DNA of 64,000 nucleotides from Terriglobia bacterium (GTDB taxonomy: Bacteria > Acidobacteriota > Terriglobia > Versatilivoradales > Versatilivoraceae). The stretch lies in the NCBI GenBank assembly GCA_951813285.1, contig OX638355.1, positions 1,335,136 to 1,399,135 of the forward strand. Reading direction: 5' to 3'. Both the position numbers and the translations under genes were made by a program. Position 1 is the stretch's first letter. Every line of letters begins with the position of its first letter. Below, piece by piece: positions 9,419 through 19,200 of the stretch. Below the pieces are notes generated by a model. It was not told the origin of the DNA and did no database searches. It saw only the letters and a list, made by a program, of their open reading frames with translations.

Positions 9419-10193
9419 ACGCTCCCTCCACACAAAATTGTAAAAATTCCCGGTCAAGGGACACTTCCACTCGGCCACGTCCGGATGCATCACCGTCACG
9501 CTGAAACGCAGGCATACTCGCACTCTGCGGAAGCAGGACCTGACCAAGGTGCTGGTGTATCGCCCTCTCGCGAACCGCTACCCGGGATGGATCACTGCCG
9601 GGGTGGCCGGCGGGATTGTCGCAGGCGCAGCTGCCAGCGATAAGGGCCACTTGGAACCCATGCCCGGAGGGCAATGGCCGTGCTCGTCGGTTCGTTCATC
9701 GACCCACCCACAGTCATAGCCTTTCTCGCAGCCCAGAAGTTAGGGGTTGAAGGTTCTCCCATGACGTCGATCACAAACTCCCAACACCCAGGACGGTCGT
9801 GCCTCCAAAACTCGATCACTCCGCTCCGCTCCGAATCTTCCGAGAGATTCTCTCCCCGTGATTGTGGGAACAATGCCGCTAAGGCCGTTTCCGCTCAGGT
9901 GCACCTAAAAAGGCTCCGCGGTCAGCGAGATGCGTTCGCTGGCTTGATCTATCCTTTGTGGCGCTATTGCGCGGTCCGTCGAGTCGGAAGTGGACGGGGC
10001 AAGCGCTCTCTACGTATGTATTCACTTAATATACACTTATATAACCTTGTAATTCATTAATACTACACCTTTAAATGATAAGGTGTCGCTGTAACAAGGT
10101 CCATGCGGAGACCGGAGACTGATCGGTCGCGCTTTGTCCCGAGGCGGCAACCAGAACCTCTGGATCAGGGCCTTGGCCGTCCGGGTCGAGGGG
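9419..10193. other. Gene-poor stretch downstream of the sigma gene
   Basis: No gene with a start site and recognisable product was found. An open frame at about 9446-9711 (plus strand) lacks a start codon at a sensible place but has a short Ala/Gly-rich hydrophobic patch (GVAGGIVAGAAA). An overlapping minus-strand frame at 9592-9873 is also protein-like in places. Either could be the decayed remnant of a gene that followed the sigma factor. An AT-rich segment lies at 10015-10080. Confidence 0.35.
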
Positions 10194-10376
10194 GTGGACG
10201 AGTCGATAGGGGAGATGAAGAGGTAATCTTCCGCGGATGCCTGACGGTGGTCCTGGTGATGGGGATCGGCCTTGCGGTCACCGTAACGATATACCTGCTC
10301 GCATACTACCCAGTCTGGCCTTTTTTGGGTGCTGCTCTTCCTTTTCGTTCTGGCCCGGAGCGGTATACGCAAATAA
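10194..10376 (+). pseudogene. Possible small two-helix membrane protein broken by a frameshift
   Basis: One frame encodes CLTVVLVMGIGLAVTVTIYL followed by LAYYPVWPF. At a run of six T (10321-10326) the hydrophobic coding continues in the +1 frame as WVLLFLFVLARSGIRK and a TAA stop at 10374. The two parts together would make a short protein with two membrane segments. No start codon with a ribosome site was found in the first frame. The break may be a real mutation or a homopolymer error in the assembly. Confidence 0.25.
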
Positions 10377-10484
10377 CCAGGATGGATCCTGGGGAGCGCA
10401 GTGCTTCCAATTGCGCGCTCTGATCCGAAAGGCCGGAGCTTGTCTTGCATCGAGTGCCCCCTGCGAAAGGGGAAGAGAGTCCCA

Positions 10485-10706
10485 ATGGAATTCGAAACGA
10501 CCTCCAGTGGATTTGTTCTGAAATTGGAAGGCGAGGATGGCCTGGCCATTGAGTGGATGGCAAACAAGGACGAAATACTCATACTGCTGCCCCCCCGCGA
10601 CCCAGAGGGCGGGCTTAACCCGGTCGGCAAGTCCTATATAGTCCGAGTCAAGCGCCACCCAAGAACGAGTCCAAGCGTCTCCGTCCATCCGGTTGAACTC
10701 AGTTAG
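10485..10706 (+). CDS. Small hypothetical protein
   Basis: The 73-residue frame begins MEFETTSSGFVLKLEGEDGL and continues with an amphipathic, beta-rich sequence (GLAIEWMANKDEILILLPPR) and a basic tail. A purine-rich GGAAGAGAG sits about 5-12 bases before the ATG. The composition is protein-like, but no family is recognised. A longer frame runs on the opposite strand (10278-10766) with less convincing composition. The neighbourhood contains decayed frames and a repeat, so it may also be a remnant. Confidence 0.35.
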   Translation: MEFETTSSGFVLKLEGEDGLAIEWMANKDEILILLPPRDPEGGLNPVGKSYIVRVKRHPRTSPSVSVHPVELS

Positions 10707-10857
10707 AACGCCGCCCTGTAGCAATTCCCGGGCGAAAGCAGATGAGTCGGGAGCGAACCATAACAAGGAGGTATGGACCGTACTGGACGGAGATAGACGT
10801 TGCTGGAATTTTCAAGGATGTTAACTACGCGGCTGCGTCAGTGAAGGGCTCAGATGA

Positions 10858-10934
10858 CCCCGGGCGCCAGCCCTGAGTTTCAGCAAGCCGCGAAGCAGCG
10901 GTCGCAGGTAGCCGTGGGCCCAAACCCATTGGAA
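10858..10934. repeat. REP-like dispersed element, copy 3 (diverged)
   Basis: CGGGCGCCAGCCC, AGCCGCGAAGCAGCGG and TAGCCGTGGGC-CCAA-ACCCATTGG are diverged versions of the hairpin modules at 1951-2075 and 22122-22193, here in a different order. The element lies between the small hypothetical gene and the DUF2089 gene, followed by about 80 AT-rich bases. Confidence 0.6.
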
Positions 10935-11062
10935 AAGCCACGAGATCGAGTGTGTGTAGTCCAGTCGTTTCAAATAGACCGTAGTTAATATTATTAACGT
11001 ATGAATATCTGTTATCAATTACAAATTGAATAATATTTATATTTGTGGTATTCCTAACCCCC

Positions 11063-11368
11063 ATGCAAGGACAACTGCCCAAATCGTGTCCCAGTTGCGG
11101 CGCCGGCCTGCGAGTGGTCCAGCTCGCCTGTCCCGGCTGTAAGACTTTAGTGAGCGGGAGCTACCCGCTGCCCCCACTCTCTCGTCTTTCCGACGAGGAC
11201 CAGGAGTTCGTCCTGTCATTCATATTGAGCAGTGGGAGCCTCAAGCAAATGGCCAGGCTCTACGGGGTATCCTACCCGACCGTCCGCAACCGGCTGGACG
11301 ACCTGATCTCCCTGCTGAGCGATGCCACGGAGGCGCCCGACGGAAATGAGGTGAAAGATGGAGAATAG
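11063..11368 (+). CDS. DUF2089-type zinc-ribbon/HTH regulator
   Basis: The 101-residue protein begins with a four-cysteine zinc ribbon (CPSCGAGLRVVQLACPGCK) and continues with a helix-turn-helix-like domain: FVLSFILSSGSLKQMARLYG, then VSYPTVRNRLDDLISLL. This is the layout of the DUF2089 family, probable DNA-binding regulators. The ATG at 11063 is preferred; an in-frame GTG lies 18 bases upstream. The 3' end overlaps the next gene by 11 bases, so the two are translationally coupled, and the regulator probably acts on or with that membrane protein. The upstream region is strongly AT-rich and may hold the promoter. Confidence 0.8.
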   Translation: MQGQLPKSCPSCGAGLRVVQLACPGCKTLVSGSYPLPPLSRLSDEDQEFVLSFILSSGSLKQMARLYGVSYPTVRNRLDDLISLLSDATEAPDGNEVKDGE

Positions 11369-11981
11369 CCCCTCGACCCATCAGGAGATGCAACAGGAGA
11401 TGACCATCGGCCGTTGGCTGTTCAATCCCTTCGTTCGTATCGCCGGAGCCCGCTCCCTGATTATCGGTCTCGCCGGTATTGTGGTTGCCGGACTGGTAGC
11501 CGCCGGGGCCGGCATTCACTTCGACGGGTTGCTCGACGTTCATGCCGGCAACGAGGTTGCGCCGTGGATGCCGGTCGTGGAGGGGTTGGTGAACTGGGCC
11601 GTATTCACCCTGCTGTTGCTGGTGGTGGCTCTGCTCTTCAGCAAGAGCGCCGTTCGGCTGATCGACATTGCAGGCACACAGGCCATGGCCCGGATGCCCC
11701 TGCTCCTGGTGGCCGCGATCTGCAACCTTCCCTTGATTCAAGACGCTTTCGACGGGGTGGCGGCGGCCGTGATAAACGGTCAACTGGCCGGACTTCCCTG
11801 GGGAGCCCTGGCCACCGGGATCCTGGTGACTTTGTCCGGGGTGGTGTGGATGGTGGCCCTGATGTGGAAGGCCTTCTCGATCTCCTGCAACATGAGGGGC
11901 GGCCGGGCCATCGCCCTCTTCATCCTGGCCGTTCTGATCGGAGAAGCGGCGACCCTCTATCTGACCAGGTATGTCCTGTAG
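11358..11981 (+). CDS. Polytopic membrane protein coupled to the DUF2089 regulator (YIP1-like)
   Basis: The 207-residue protein has about five transmembrane helices, starting near residues 33-55 (SLIIGLAGIVVAGLVAAGAG), then 78-98, 108-130, 148-168 and 185-202. The N-terminal MTIGRWLFNPFVRIAG and the helix spacing resemble YIP1-domain membrane proteins, but the match is by general layout rather than a diagnostic motif. It overlaps the upstream DUF2089 gene by 11 bases and ends one base away from the convergent response-regulator gene. Function unknown. Confidence 0.65.
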   Translation: MENSPSTHQEMQQEMTIGRWLFNPFVRIAGARSLIIGLAGIVVAGLVAAGAGIHFDGLLDVHAGNEVAPWMPVVEGLVNWAVFTLLLLVVALLFSKSAVRLIDIAGTQAMARMPLLLVAAICNLPLIQDAFDGVAAAVINGQLAGLPWGALATGILVTLSGVVWMVALMWKAFSISCNMRGGRAIALFILAVLIGEAATLYLTRYVL

Positions 11982-11982
11982 C

Positions 11983-12744
11983 TCAGCGCAGCAGGTCCCG
12001 GAGCAGGGGGGTTTGCCGCTTGCTCACGGTGTATTCCAGTCCGTTGGTCAGGGTCAGCAACCAGCGCTGGCTGCTGAGAGTGCTTATCTTGCGGACCTTG
12101 TCCAGGTTGACCAGAACACTCCGATGGACCCGCTGAAACCGGGTCCCGCCGAGGCGATCGTCGAGGGCCTGGAGGGTCCGAGTGGCCATGTAGCTCTTGT
12201 CGCGGGTCCTGATCCAGACGATTTCACGGTCGGCCTGAAAAGCAAAGACTTCATCCAGATCCAGCAGATAGTAGTCCTCACCCTTCCTGGCGGCGATCTT
12301 CACTACCGGCCGCTTCTCCCCGGTTTCGGCCGCACCCAGCGTTAGAGCCACCCGTTCCACGGCTTCCAGCCGGTTGCCCAGGGCGGCCCAGGCACGCTCC
12401 ACCGCCCTGTTCAGACGATCGGGACTGACGGGTTTCAGCAGGTAGTCGACTGCCCCGACCTCGAAGGCATTGAGGGCATGCTCGCTGTAAGCGGTCACGA
12501 AGATGATGGATGGCAGCGGCGCCTGGAGCTGGCTGAGAACCTGGAAGCCGTCCATGACCGGCATTTGAATGTCGAGCAGGACCAGGTCCGGCCGGAGCTC
12601 ATCGATCTGCTGCAGCGCCCGCTGGCCGTTGTCGGCTTCACCGACCACCGAGACGTCCTCCATCTCGGCCAGATCCTCCAGCAGCACCCGCCGGGAAACG
12701 GGTTCGTCGTCCACCACCAGCGTTCGAAGGGGTTTCCTAAGCAT
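11983..12744 (-). CDS. LytTR-family response regulator
   Basis: The 253-residue protein has an N-terminal receiver domain with the acidic pocket VVDDE (residues 10-14), the phospho-acceptor Asp58 in LVLLDIQMPVMDG, the Thr/Ser switch in IIFVTAYSEHAL and the conserved Lys in YLLKPVSPDRL. The C-terminal LytTR DNA-binding domain (about 150-252) shows VVKIAARKGEDYYLLDLDEV, YMATRTLQALDDRL and FQRVHRSVLVNLDKVRKIS. Such AlgR/LytR regulators bind direct repeats upstream of target genes. It is divergent from a LytS-type histidine kinase gene 283 bases away, its likely partner. The target genes are not evident. Confidence 0.93.
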   Translation of the reverse strand: MLRKPLRTLVVDDEPVSRRVLLEDLAEMEDVSVVGEADNGQRALQQIDELRPDLVLLDIQMPVMDGFQVLSQLQAPLPSIIFVTAYSEHALNAFEVGAVDYLLKPVSPDRLNRAVERAWAALGNRLEAVERVALTLGAAETGEKRPVVKIAARKGEDYYLLDLDEVFAFQADREIVWIRTRDKSYMATRTLQALDDRLGGTRFQRVHRSVLVNLDKVRKISTLSSQRWLLTLTNGLEYTVSKRQTPLLRDLLR

Positions 12745-13027
12745 AGCTGCTCGGTCTTATAAACCAATCCCGGGTTCATGGCCGAGTGGGTTTCCACCGG
12801 CGGGAGGATCTGCCGCATCAGCGGCCCCATCCGAACCGCGGGCGGATAACCCGGGACCCGTCGTGACGACCCGAGCCGGCGCCGCCGGACGGCTCAAGCG
12901 CCGGCCCCGGTCGGGCGATCGACAATCGTGCCGGCTTTCCTGCCAAAGTTCCTATTATGCACCAACGGCGCAGAGCCAATGGAAAATGCCCGTTCCGAAC
13001 GTATACTGATGGGGGCAGGCCCGAACC

Positions 13028-14905
13028 ATGGACAGTGAATCCACCATTCATCTGCCGCTGCTGGTCAATACGCTGGGCCACATCTTTGGCCTGGCGGCCT
13101 TCAGCGGTTTTCTCTACTTCCTATGGCGCAGCCGGCGCCGGACTCTCCGCGGGGACATCCGGCTGCCGGGCGGGGCGGCCCTGCTGGCCCTGCTGTGGAA
13201 CGCCGGCTCCCTGGGAGTGCTGGCCGTTGCGGATGCACCCAGCCTGGCGCGGCGTGCGATGGTGGCTGGAAGCTTTGCCACGCTCAGCCTGCTGCCGAGC
13301 GTGCTGCTGCACGTCTCCCTGGGCTCACGGCGTTCGCTGCTCCGCTGGACCGGCTACGGAGTGGGATTGCTGGCCTGCGGCATCCATCTGGCTGAAATAT
13401 TCGGCACCGAGGTGGCTTCCCATCAGTTCGGGCTCCGGCTGATCACCTTCGGATTCGGCGCTCTGGCCGTGCTGGCGGCCCTTGTCCTCTGGAAAGACCG
13501 GCAGCGGCGCAAGGGGGCGGGCATGCGCATGCTGGGCGCCATGGCCCTGCTCCTGTTTGCCGTCTCCTTCCTCCACTTCGGAGAGGTCCACGGACCCGAT
13601 GCCTGGGCTCACGAACTCCTCCTGCACCATGCCGGCATCCCCGTGGCCCTGGTGGTGCTGCTGCAGGACTACCGCTTTCTGCTGCTGGACGTCTTCGTTC
13701 GCTTTCTGGGGAATGCGCTGCTGGCGGTGGTATTCGCGGTGGGCTTGATTGGGCTGTTGAGCCGGCTGGAGCTCGATCCCGCCTCCGCCCAAGGAGGGTT
13801 CTCCCTGGCGGTGACCATCACCGGGGTGGGCTTGGCCCTGCTCGGATTTTCCGCGTTGCGCGGCCACCTTCAGAGATGGGTGGAGCGCCGGGTCTTTCGC
13901 AGAGGGAACCTGAGGGCCGCGCTGCAGAAGCTCCAGGCGCTGGCCGGCGCCGGGAGCGAAGAGGTGTTTCTGCAGCAGGCGGGCCGGGAAGTGGCCGCCT
14001 TCGCCAAGGCCGGCCGCGCGGAGCTGCTGGAGGAGAGCGACACACCGGGGCCTGTTCTCAGGGAGGGAATCGGCCCGCAGGTTCTGGACCGTGGCCAGAG
14101 TGCGGAACTCGGCTCCAGGAGATGGGCCGAAGTGGCGGTGCCCCTGCGGTTTGCCGAGGGAGACCGCCAGGTACTGCTCTTGAGCGGTCGGCAGGCGGGG
14201 AGACGCTACCTCAGCCAGGACCTGGAGGATCTGAACCGCCTGGCCACCGAGGTAGCGGCGCAAGTGGCTCGCCGGAGGCGGGCCGAGCTACAAGGTCTGG
14301 CCACCCGGGCGGAGCTGCAGGCCCTGCGGGCGCAGATCAATCCCCACTTCCTCTTCAACTCCCTCAATGCGCTCTACGGCCTCATCCCGCGAGCGGCCGC
14401 CGAGGCACGGCGCACCGTGGTCAATCTGGCCGAGATCTTTCGCTACCTGCTGCAGGGGAATCGCCAGCAGGTGCCGCTGGAAGAGGAACTCCGAACCGTG
14501 CAGGCCTACCTGGAGGTGGAGCGCTTGCGGCTGGGGAACCGCCTGTCAACCCAAATCGATGTCAGGCCGGAAGCCCTCCGGGTGGAAATCCCGGCCCTCT
14601 CGATCCAGCCCCTGGTCGAAAACGCCGTCAAGCACGGGGTCGGCAGGAAGGCCAAGGGAGGAAGCATCGGGCTTGAAGCCGCCCTGGAGGACGGAGCCCT
14701 CAGGGTCACGGTCTCCGACGACGGCCCGGGGTTTCAGTCCTCCGGACATCGGGAGAACGGACAGGGCCTGGAGAACGTCCGGCGCCGGCTGCGGCTCTGT
14801 TACGGGGAGCAGGGCACCCTCGAGGTGCAATCCGCCGCCGGCCGAACCAGGGTCAGCATCCGGGTTCCGCTGAAGCAGCAGCCCGCCGCCGTCCTATCCA
14901 AGTAA
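13028..14905 (+). CDS. LytS-type sensor histidine kinase
   Basis: The 625-residue protein has about eight transmembrane helices in residues 10-275, a GAF-like segment (about 295-420), and a His_kinase domain with the phospho-acceptor His440 in INPHFLFNSLNALYGL. The HATPase domain follows (IQPLVENAVKHGVG as N box, VSDDGPGF as G1, GQGLENVRRRL as G2). This is the architecture of LytS/YehU kinases, which pair with LytTR regulators. The divergent LytTR gene next door supports that pairing. The ligand sensed by the membrane region is unknown. The 283 bases between the two genes should carry both promoters. Confidence 0.93.
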   Translation: MDSESTIHLPLLVNTLGHIFGLAAFSGFLYFLWRSRRRTLRGDIRLPGGAALLALLWNAGSLGVLAVADAPSLARRAMVAGSFATLSLLPSVLLHVSLGSRRSLLRWTGYGVGLLACGIHLAEIFGTEVASHQFGLRLITFGFGALAVLAALVLWKDRQRRKGAGMRMLGAMALLLFAVSFLHFGEVHGPDAWAHELLLHHAGIPVALVVLLQDYRFLLLDVFVRFLGNALLAVVFAVGLIGLLSRLELDPASAQGGFSLAVTITGVGLALLGFSALRGHLQRWVERRVFRRGNLRAALQKLQALAGAGSEEVFLQQAGREVAAFAKAGRAELLEESDTPGPVLREGIGPQVLDRGQSAELGSRRWAEVAVPLRFAEGDRQVLLLSGRQAGRRYLSQDLEDLNRLATEVAAQVARRRRAELQGLATRAELQALRAQINPHFLFNSLNALYGLIPRAAAEARRTVVNLAEIFRYLLQGNRQQVPLEEELRTVQAYLEVERLRLGNRLSTQIDVRPEALRVEIPALSIQPLVENAVKHGVGRKAKGGSIGLEAALEDGALRVTVSDDGPGFQSSGHRENGQGLENVRRRLRLCYGEQGTLEVQSAAGRTRVSIRVPLKQQPAAVLSK

Positions 14906-15075
14906 GACCTCAGCCCAGAGCGGCCGCTTCGCCTCCCGTTGGTTACTGCTACAATAAAGACAGGTTTCACCAGAGTTCTCACAGAAAGGGAAGAACTCCC
15001 ACTTCGGGCTTACGGGACGGATTGTCCAAGGACTCGAGTCGGAGAGGATCCGTAGAGAAGACACAAGAGAGAGCC

Positions 15076-16137
15076 ATGAAACACCTCATTGCATGTTGTG
15101 CCCTGTTGATTCATCTCGGGACGCTTGCCTTCGCGGAAACATCGGTTTCTGAACGCGACGTGAATGCGCTCGGATACGCTCGACCCACTTCGCTGGCCGT
15201 GATTCCCACGGCGGCCCACGTGAAAAGCTTCAGAACCCGAGTCGTGATCGGCAACCTGACTTCGCATGAATATTCCATTACGGCCACTCTCTACGGTCCG
15301 AGTGGCCTGGTGAGTCAGAAAATCATCTCCATGCCGGCGACTCACTACAGGGGGTGGGATAACTTTTTCAGGTCGCTGTTCAACTATACGGGCAACGGAT
15401 CGGTGGTGCTCCAGTCCGAGAGAGACGGTGAGGCCGGCGATACTGCGGAGTCCCGTTACAAATTCTACTTGACCGCCGAGGTCTACGCAGACTCGGAGAA
15501 CGGCCGTTTCACCACGCCGGTAGTCAATGGAATCGCTCCGTTGGTCGATGAAGGAGATCGGGCCTACAATTTCGGAATCTCCGTCAATGAGCATCAAAGA
15601 ACCAATATCGGTGCTTTCAATCCAAGCGATGAGCCGGTCTCGATTCAGGCCGAGGTCTCCGACGAGTCCGGCCTGGTCGAAACCCTCAGCTTTGAAATGG
15701 CGCCCTACTCCTGGCAGCAAAAACCCATCCGCGCCACGGTAGACTTCGGATGGATCGAGTGGAAAACAAGCGGTGGCACCTACCTTTGGGCGGTGTCGGT
15801 CGACAACCGATCCAACGATGGAACCCTGGTTTATCCGATGAAGCCGGAAGAAGGCGCCGGACCGCCCACCGAAACCGGCGAGCTCCAGGCTTGCACTGCC
15901 GAAACAGTCCTTCAATCCGGGGGCCAATGCAGCCTCACCAGCGGGGACAGCCGGATCGGGACCTTCACGGTGAACCCCAACGGTACAAGCTGTTTGAGTG
16001 TCGGTAGCTTTACTTCCTGTTCGGGCGCATCCCACCACTTGAGAAATACCGCGGTGAGTCAATATCGGATCACCTTCGTGGCCGGCAGGAGTGAGGACGG
16101 GAGCTGGACGATTTCCGAGATCTCGATATCGGGGTAA
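15076..16137 (+). CDS. Secreted protein of unknown function
   Basis: The 353-residue protein starts at MKHLIACCALLIHLGTLAFA, a clear signal peptide with likely cleavage after FA-ET. An open extension upstream to 15022 lacks signal character. The mature part is beta-rich and has recurring phrases such as SFRTRVVIGNLTSHEYSITA and RTNIGAFNPSDEPVSIQAEV, suggesting two related immunoglobulin-like beta domains. The last 90 residues contain six cysteines and a different, Ser/Thr-rich segment. The N-terminal modules resemble bacterial extracellular proteins that repeat an N-L-x-P/S-x-x-V framework, but no defined family is recognised. It precedes the large protease gene on the same strand, with 142 bases between. 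Confidence 0.7.
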   Translation: MKHLIACCALLIHLGTLAFAETSVSERDVNALGYARPTSLAVIPTAAHVKSFRTRVVIGNLTSHEYSITATLYGPSGLVSQKIISMPATHYRGWDNFFRSLFNYTGNGSVVLQSERDGEAGDTAESRYKFYLTAEVYADSENGRFTTPVVNGIAPLVDEGDRAYNFGISVNEHQRTNIGAFNPSDEPVSIQAEVSDESGLVETLSFEMAPYSWQQKPIRATVDFGWIEWKTSGGTYLWAVSVDNRSNDGTLVYPMKPEEGAGPPTETGELQACTAETVLQSGGQCSLTSGDSRIGTFTVNPNGTSCLSVGSFTSCSGASHHLRNTAVSQYRITFVAGRSEDGSWTISEISISG

Positions 16138-16279
16138 CGACAGGTGACCGAACCTCTCGAACGGCACATCCGGGAAGCGGTCAGCCGGCTCCGCAAGACC
16201 GGCGGCGGGACCTGGCCAACTGCTTCGAGCCGGGCACCACGGTTTGCGCAGGGGACTGACCCCGGCAAGGAAGTCGACA

Positions 16280-19200
16280 ATGCGGATAGCGTTTAGAAGC
16301 AGCCTGGCTACCCTGGGCGTCCTGTGCGTGATGGCAGTCTCGCCTGACCTGGTCACTTCCGAGACTTCCCCTGGCGAGGGCCGGAAAAAGGCACGGTTGG
16401 CCCCGGCGCAGGCATCCAGGATGAGCCGAGCCGCCGCGGCCCGGATTTCCGAGGAAAGCCGTGGAGCCGTCCGGGAACCGGCCATTGAGGCCGCGCCTCG
16501 ATCTTCCGCGGCCTCTTCCGTCTCCGAACAGTCCGTGCAGGACTCCTCTCCCTCCCCTCCCGCCGGCTATTCGTTCGTCTCCTACCATGGTGAGATGCCC
16601 CGGGAGCGACTCCAGGGTGAGGTGGCCGCCGGGGGTGAGAGCCCGCTGGCGGATCTCGACTGGCTGGGGACGGAGACTTCGATCGAGAGGCTGTCCGCTC
16701 AGGCCGCCGCGGCCGGACGTGACTGGTCCTTCGGCTGGATCAGGCTCGCCGGGGACGCCACGGCCAATGACCTGGCGCAGGTGCTCGAAGGCACGGGCGC
16801 TCGGATCGCCGGTTCCTCGGGAGTGCTCGTTCGCGCCAGGCTCCCGGGCGACCAGGCCCGCCTGCAAGCGATCGCGGCCTTGCCGGAGGTCGATGGGCTG
16901 GGCGCCCTGCCCCCGGAGAGAAAACTCGCCCAAGCACTGGTGAACCCGACGCCCGACGCCTCCGCCGGGGAAATGACGCCCGTGTACATCACCCTGATGA
17001 CCGGCGATCCCGACGCCCGCTGGCGGCGGGCGCTCGAGGATCTGGGAGTGGAGGTGGGCCGCTTCGACCCGAACATCCGGGTCTATGCGGCCAACGTTCC
17101 CCAAGCTCGACTGGAGGCGATTGCCGCCGCCGATTTCGTGCTGGCCGTCGAGCCCATCGGGATCTTCGAATCCACCCTCGACACGGCTGTTCCCGCCATG
17201 GGCGCCGATGCCCTGCGAAGATACGACGGGGCTCCCGGTCTCTTCTCGGGCATCGGCGGGGCCTCGGTCCCTGTCGGCGTCATGGACACCGGACTCAATA
17301 TCAACCATCCCGACATCGCCTCCAACCGGGAGAGCATTTGCGGCGCCAACTTCTCGCTGGACCTCGGCATCTTCGGGTTCGGCGGGACCGACGGGTCCGA
17401 GGACCTGTGGATCGATGCAGGTGCGCACGGAACCGCCGTAACCGGAACCATCCTCGGAAACGGTTCCGTCGAACCCCGTTTCGCCGGCATGGCGCCTTCG
17501 GTGCGCCACATCCGTTTCGCCAAGGTCCTGAACAGCTCAGGATTCGGATTCGGGGACAGCTTCAGTCGAGCCATGGATTTTCTCGCCCGACCGACCGAGT
17601 GCGCCGACGCAGCCAGCCCGTCCCTCCCGGCTAAACCCCTGATCGTCAATATGAGTCTTAGCGCTTCTTCCAGGGAATTCGAGGGACGGGGCATCGGAGA
17701 GCGCAAGCTCGACTCCATCGTCTGGAGTCACCGCCAGCTCTATGTCGTCGCGCAATCGAACGAAGGGATCAATGGATTCTCCGACTTCGCCAGCGCCAAG
17801 AACTCGCTGGCCGTCGGCGCCGTGCTGGACAGCGGGGACATCGCGTCCTTCAGCAGCCATGGGCCCACCTTAGACGGACGCCTGGCGCCCCAGGTGGTCG
17901 CCACCGGCGTCGGCATCCACACGGCCCGGGGCGAGGGCAGCCCCGGGGGCTATGTCCGCTTCAACGGCACCAGTTTCTCGTCGCCTGCGGTGGCCGGGGT
18001 GGCCGCCCTGCTGATGGATGCGGTCCCCGCCTTCCGGGAGCAGCCCGCACTGGCCCGGGCTCGCCTGATGGCCGCCGCCATCCGGCCGGATCCCTGGCTG
18101 GAGGACGCCGCGGCCTTCCCACCGACCAACACCGGCGGGCCGGGAAGGCTGCATGCCCGGTACGGACTGGGCAAGGTGTCTGCCCGAACCGCCGTGCTCA
18201 ACCGGGATCGAACCGACGGTTGGAGCGGCGGGGGAGCGGTCTCCGAGCTGCGGGACGGCGAGTACGCCTATCAGGACATCCTGGTGCCGGAGGGCGCCAG
18301 CCGCCTCGACCTGGTGCTGGCCTGGGACGAGCCGCCGACCGACACCATCGCCAGCGCCGTGTTGAACGATCTCGACCTGTGGCTCGACCGGGAGGCCGAT
18401 TGCGGGGCCGTCGCCTGCGGAGAGCATGTTTCGTCTTCCCGGGTGGACAACGTGGAGTGGATCATCCTCAGAAATCCGACTCCAGGCGTCTACCGGGCCA
18501 AGGTGGCGGCCCACCGCATCTACACGGCCGCGCCTCGGGCGGCGCTGGCCTGGACGGTAATCCGGGGCGCCTCCACCCCCAACCTGAGGATCGAGGCCGA
18601 CAGCGGCACCCTCGGGGGCGGCCCGGAACAGGAACTGACCCTGACCCTGAGCGCGGACGCCTACGTGGCCTCCGGAACCCGTCTCCACATCGACTGCCGG
18701 GACGCGGGAGGCCCATCCGGCTGCGACCAGGTGCGGATCCACACCGCGGAGGTGTCCCGCCAGGATGGACTGACGGTGGAGTTGTCGGGTGAGCTCGAGG
18801 CGCCGGAACCCGAGATTCCTGCATTTCCGGGACCGGAAACGGTCGAGCCCTCCCCCATCCCTCTGGGGTCGTCGATCCCGCTCGGCGAAATCTCGGTTGG
18901 GGAGTCCCGGGAAATCAAGTTGAGGGTTTCCCACACCGGGGAGTCGGGCATGGCGCACCTCTACTTTACCGCCAGCGCCTGGAACGCGCAGGCGGCATCG
19001 GTGTCGGTCGGAGCGGGTGCGTGGCAGAACCCATCCGGTATTACCGGCAGGCCCCCGAACGACCACTTTCTGGCGGCAGCCCCGATCGAGGGGGAGGCGG
19101 GGTCAGTGGCTCTGGATCTGCTACCGGCCACCCCGGAGCCGGGAGAACCGCTGTCTACCGCCCGCCGGGGGCGGCCGGCCGGTTCGGTCTGGTACACATG

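Noticed and set aside
10278-10766. 162-codon minus-strand frame
   Set aside because: It has no ribosome site or family motif and overlaps the small plus-strand frame, which has better composition.
10742-10876. 44-codon plus-strand frame starting MSRERTITRRYG
   Set aside because: It has no ribosome site and ends in the REP-like element; could be a decayed remnant but cannot be supported as a gene.
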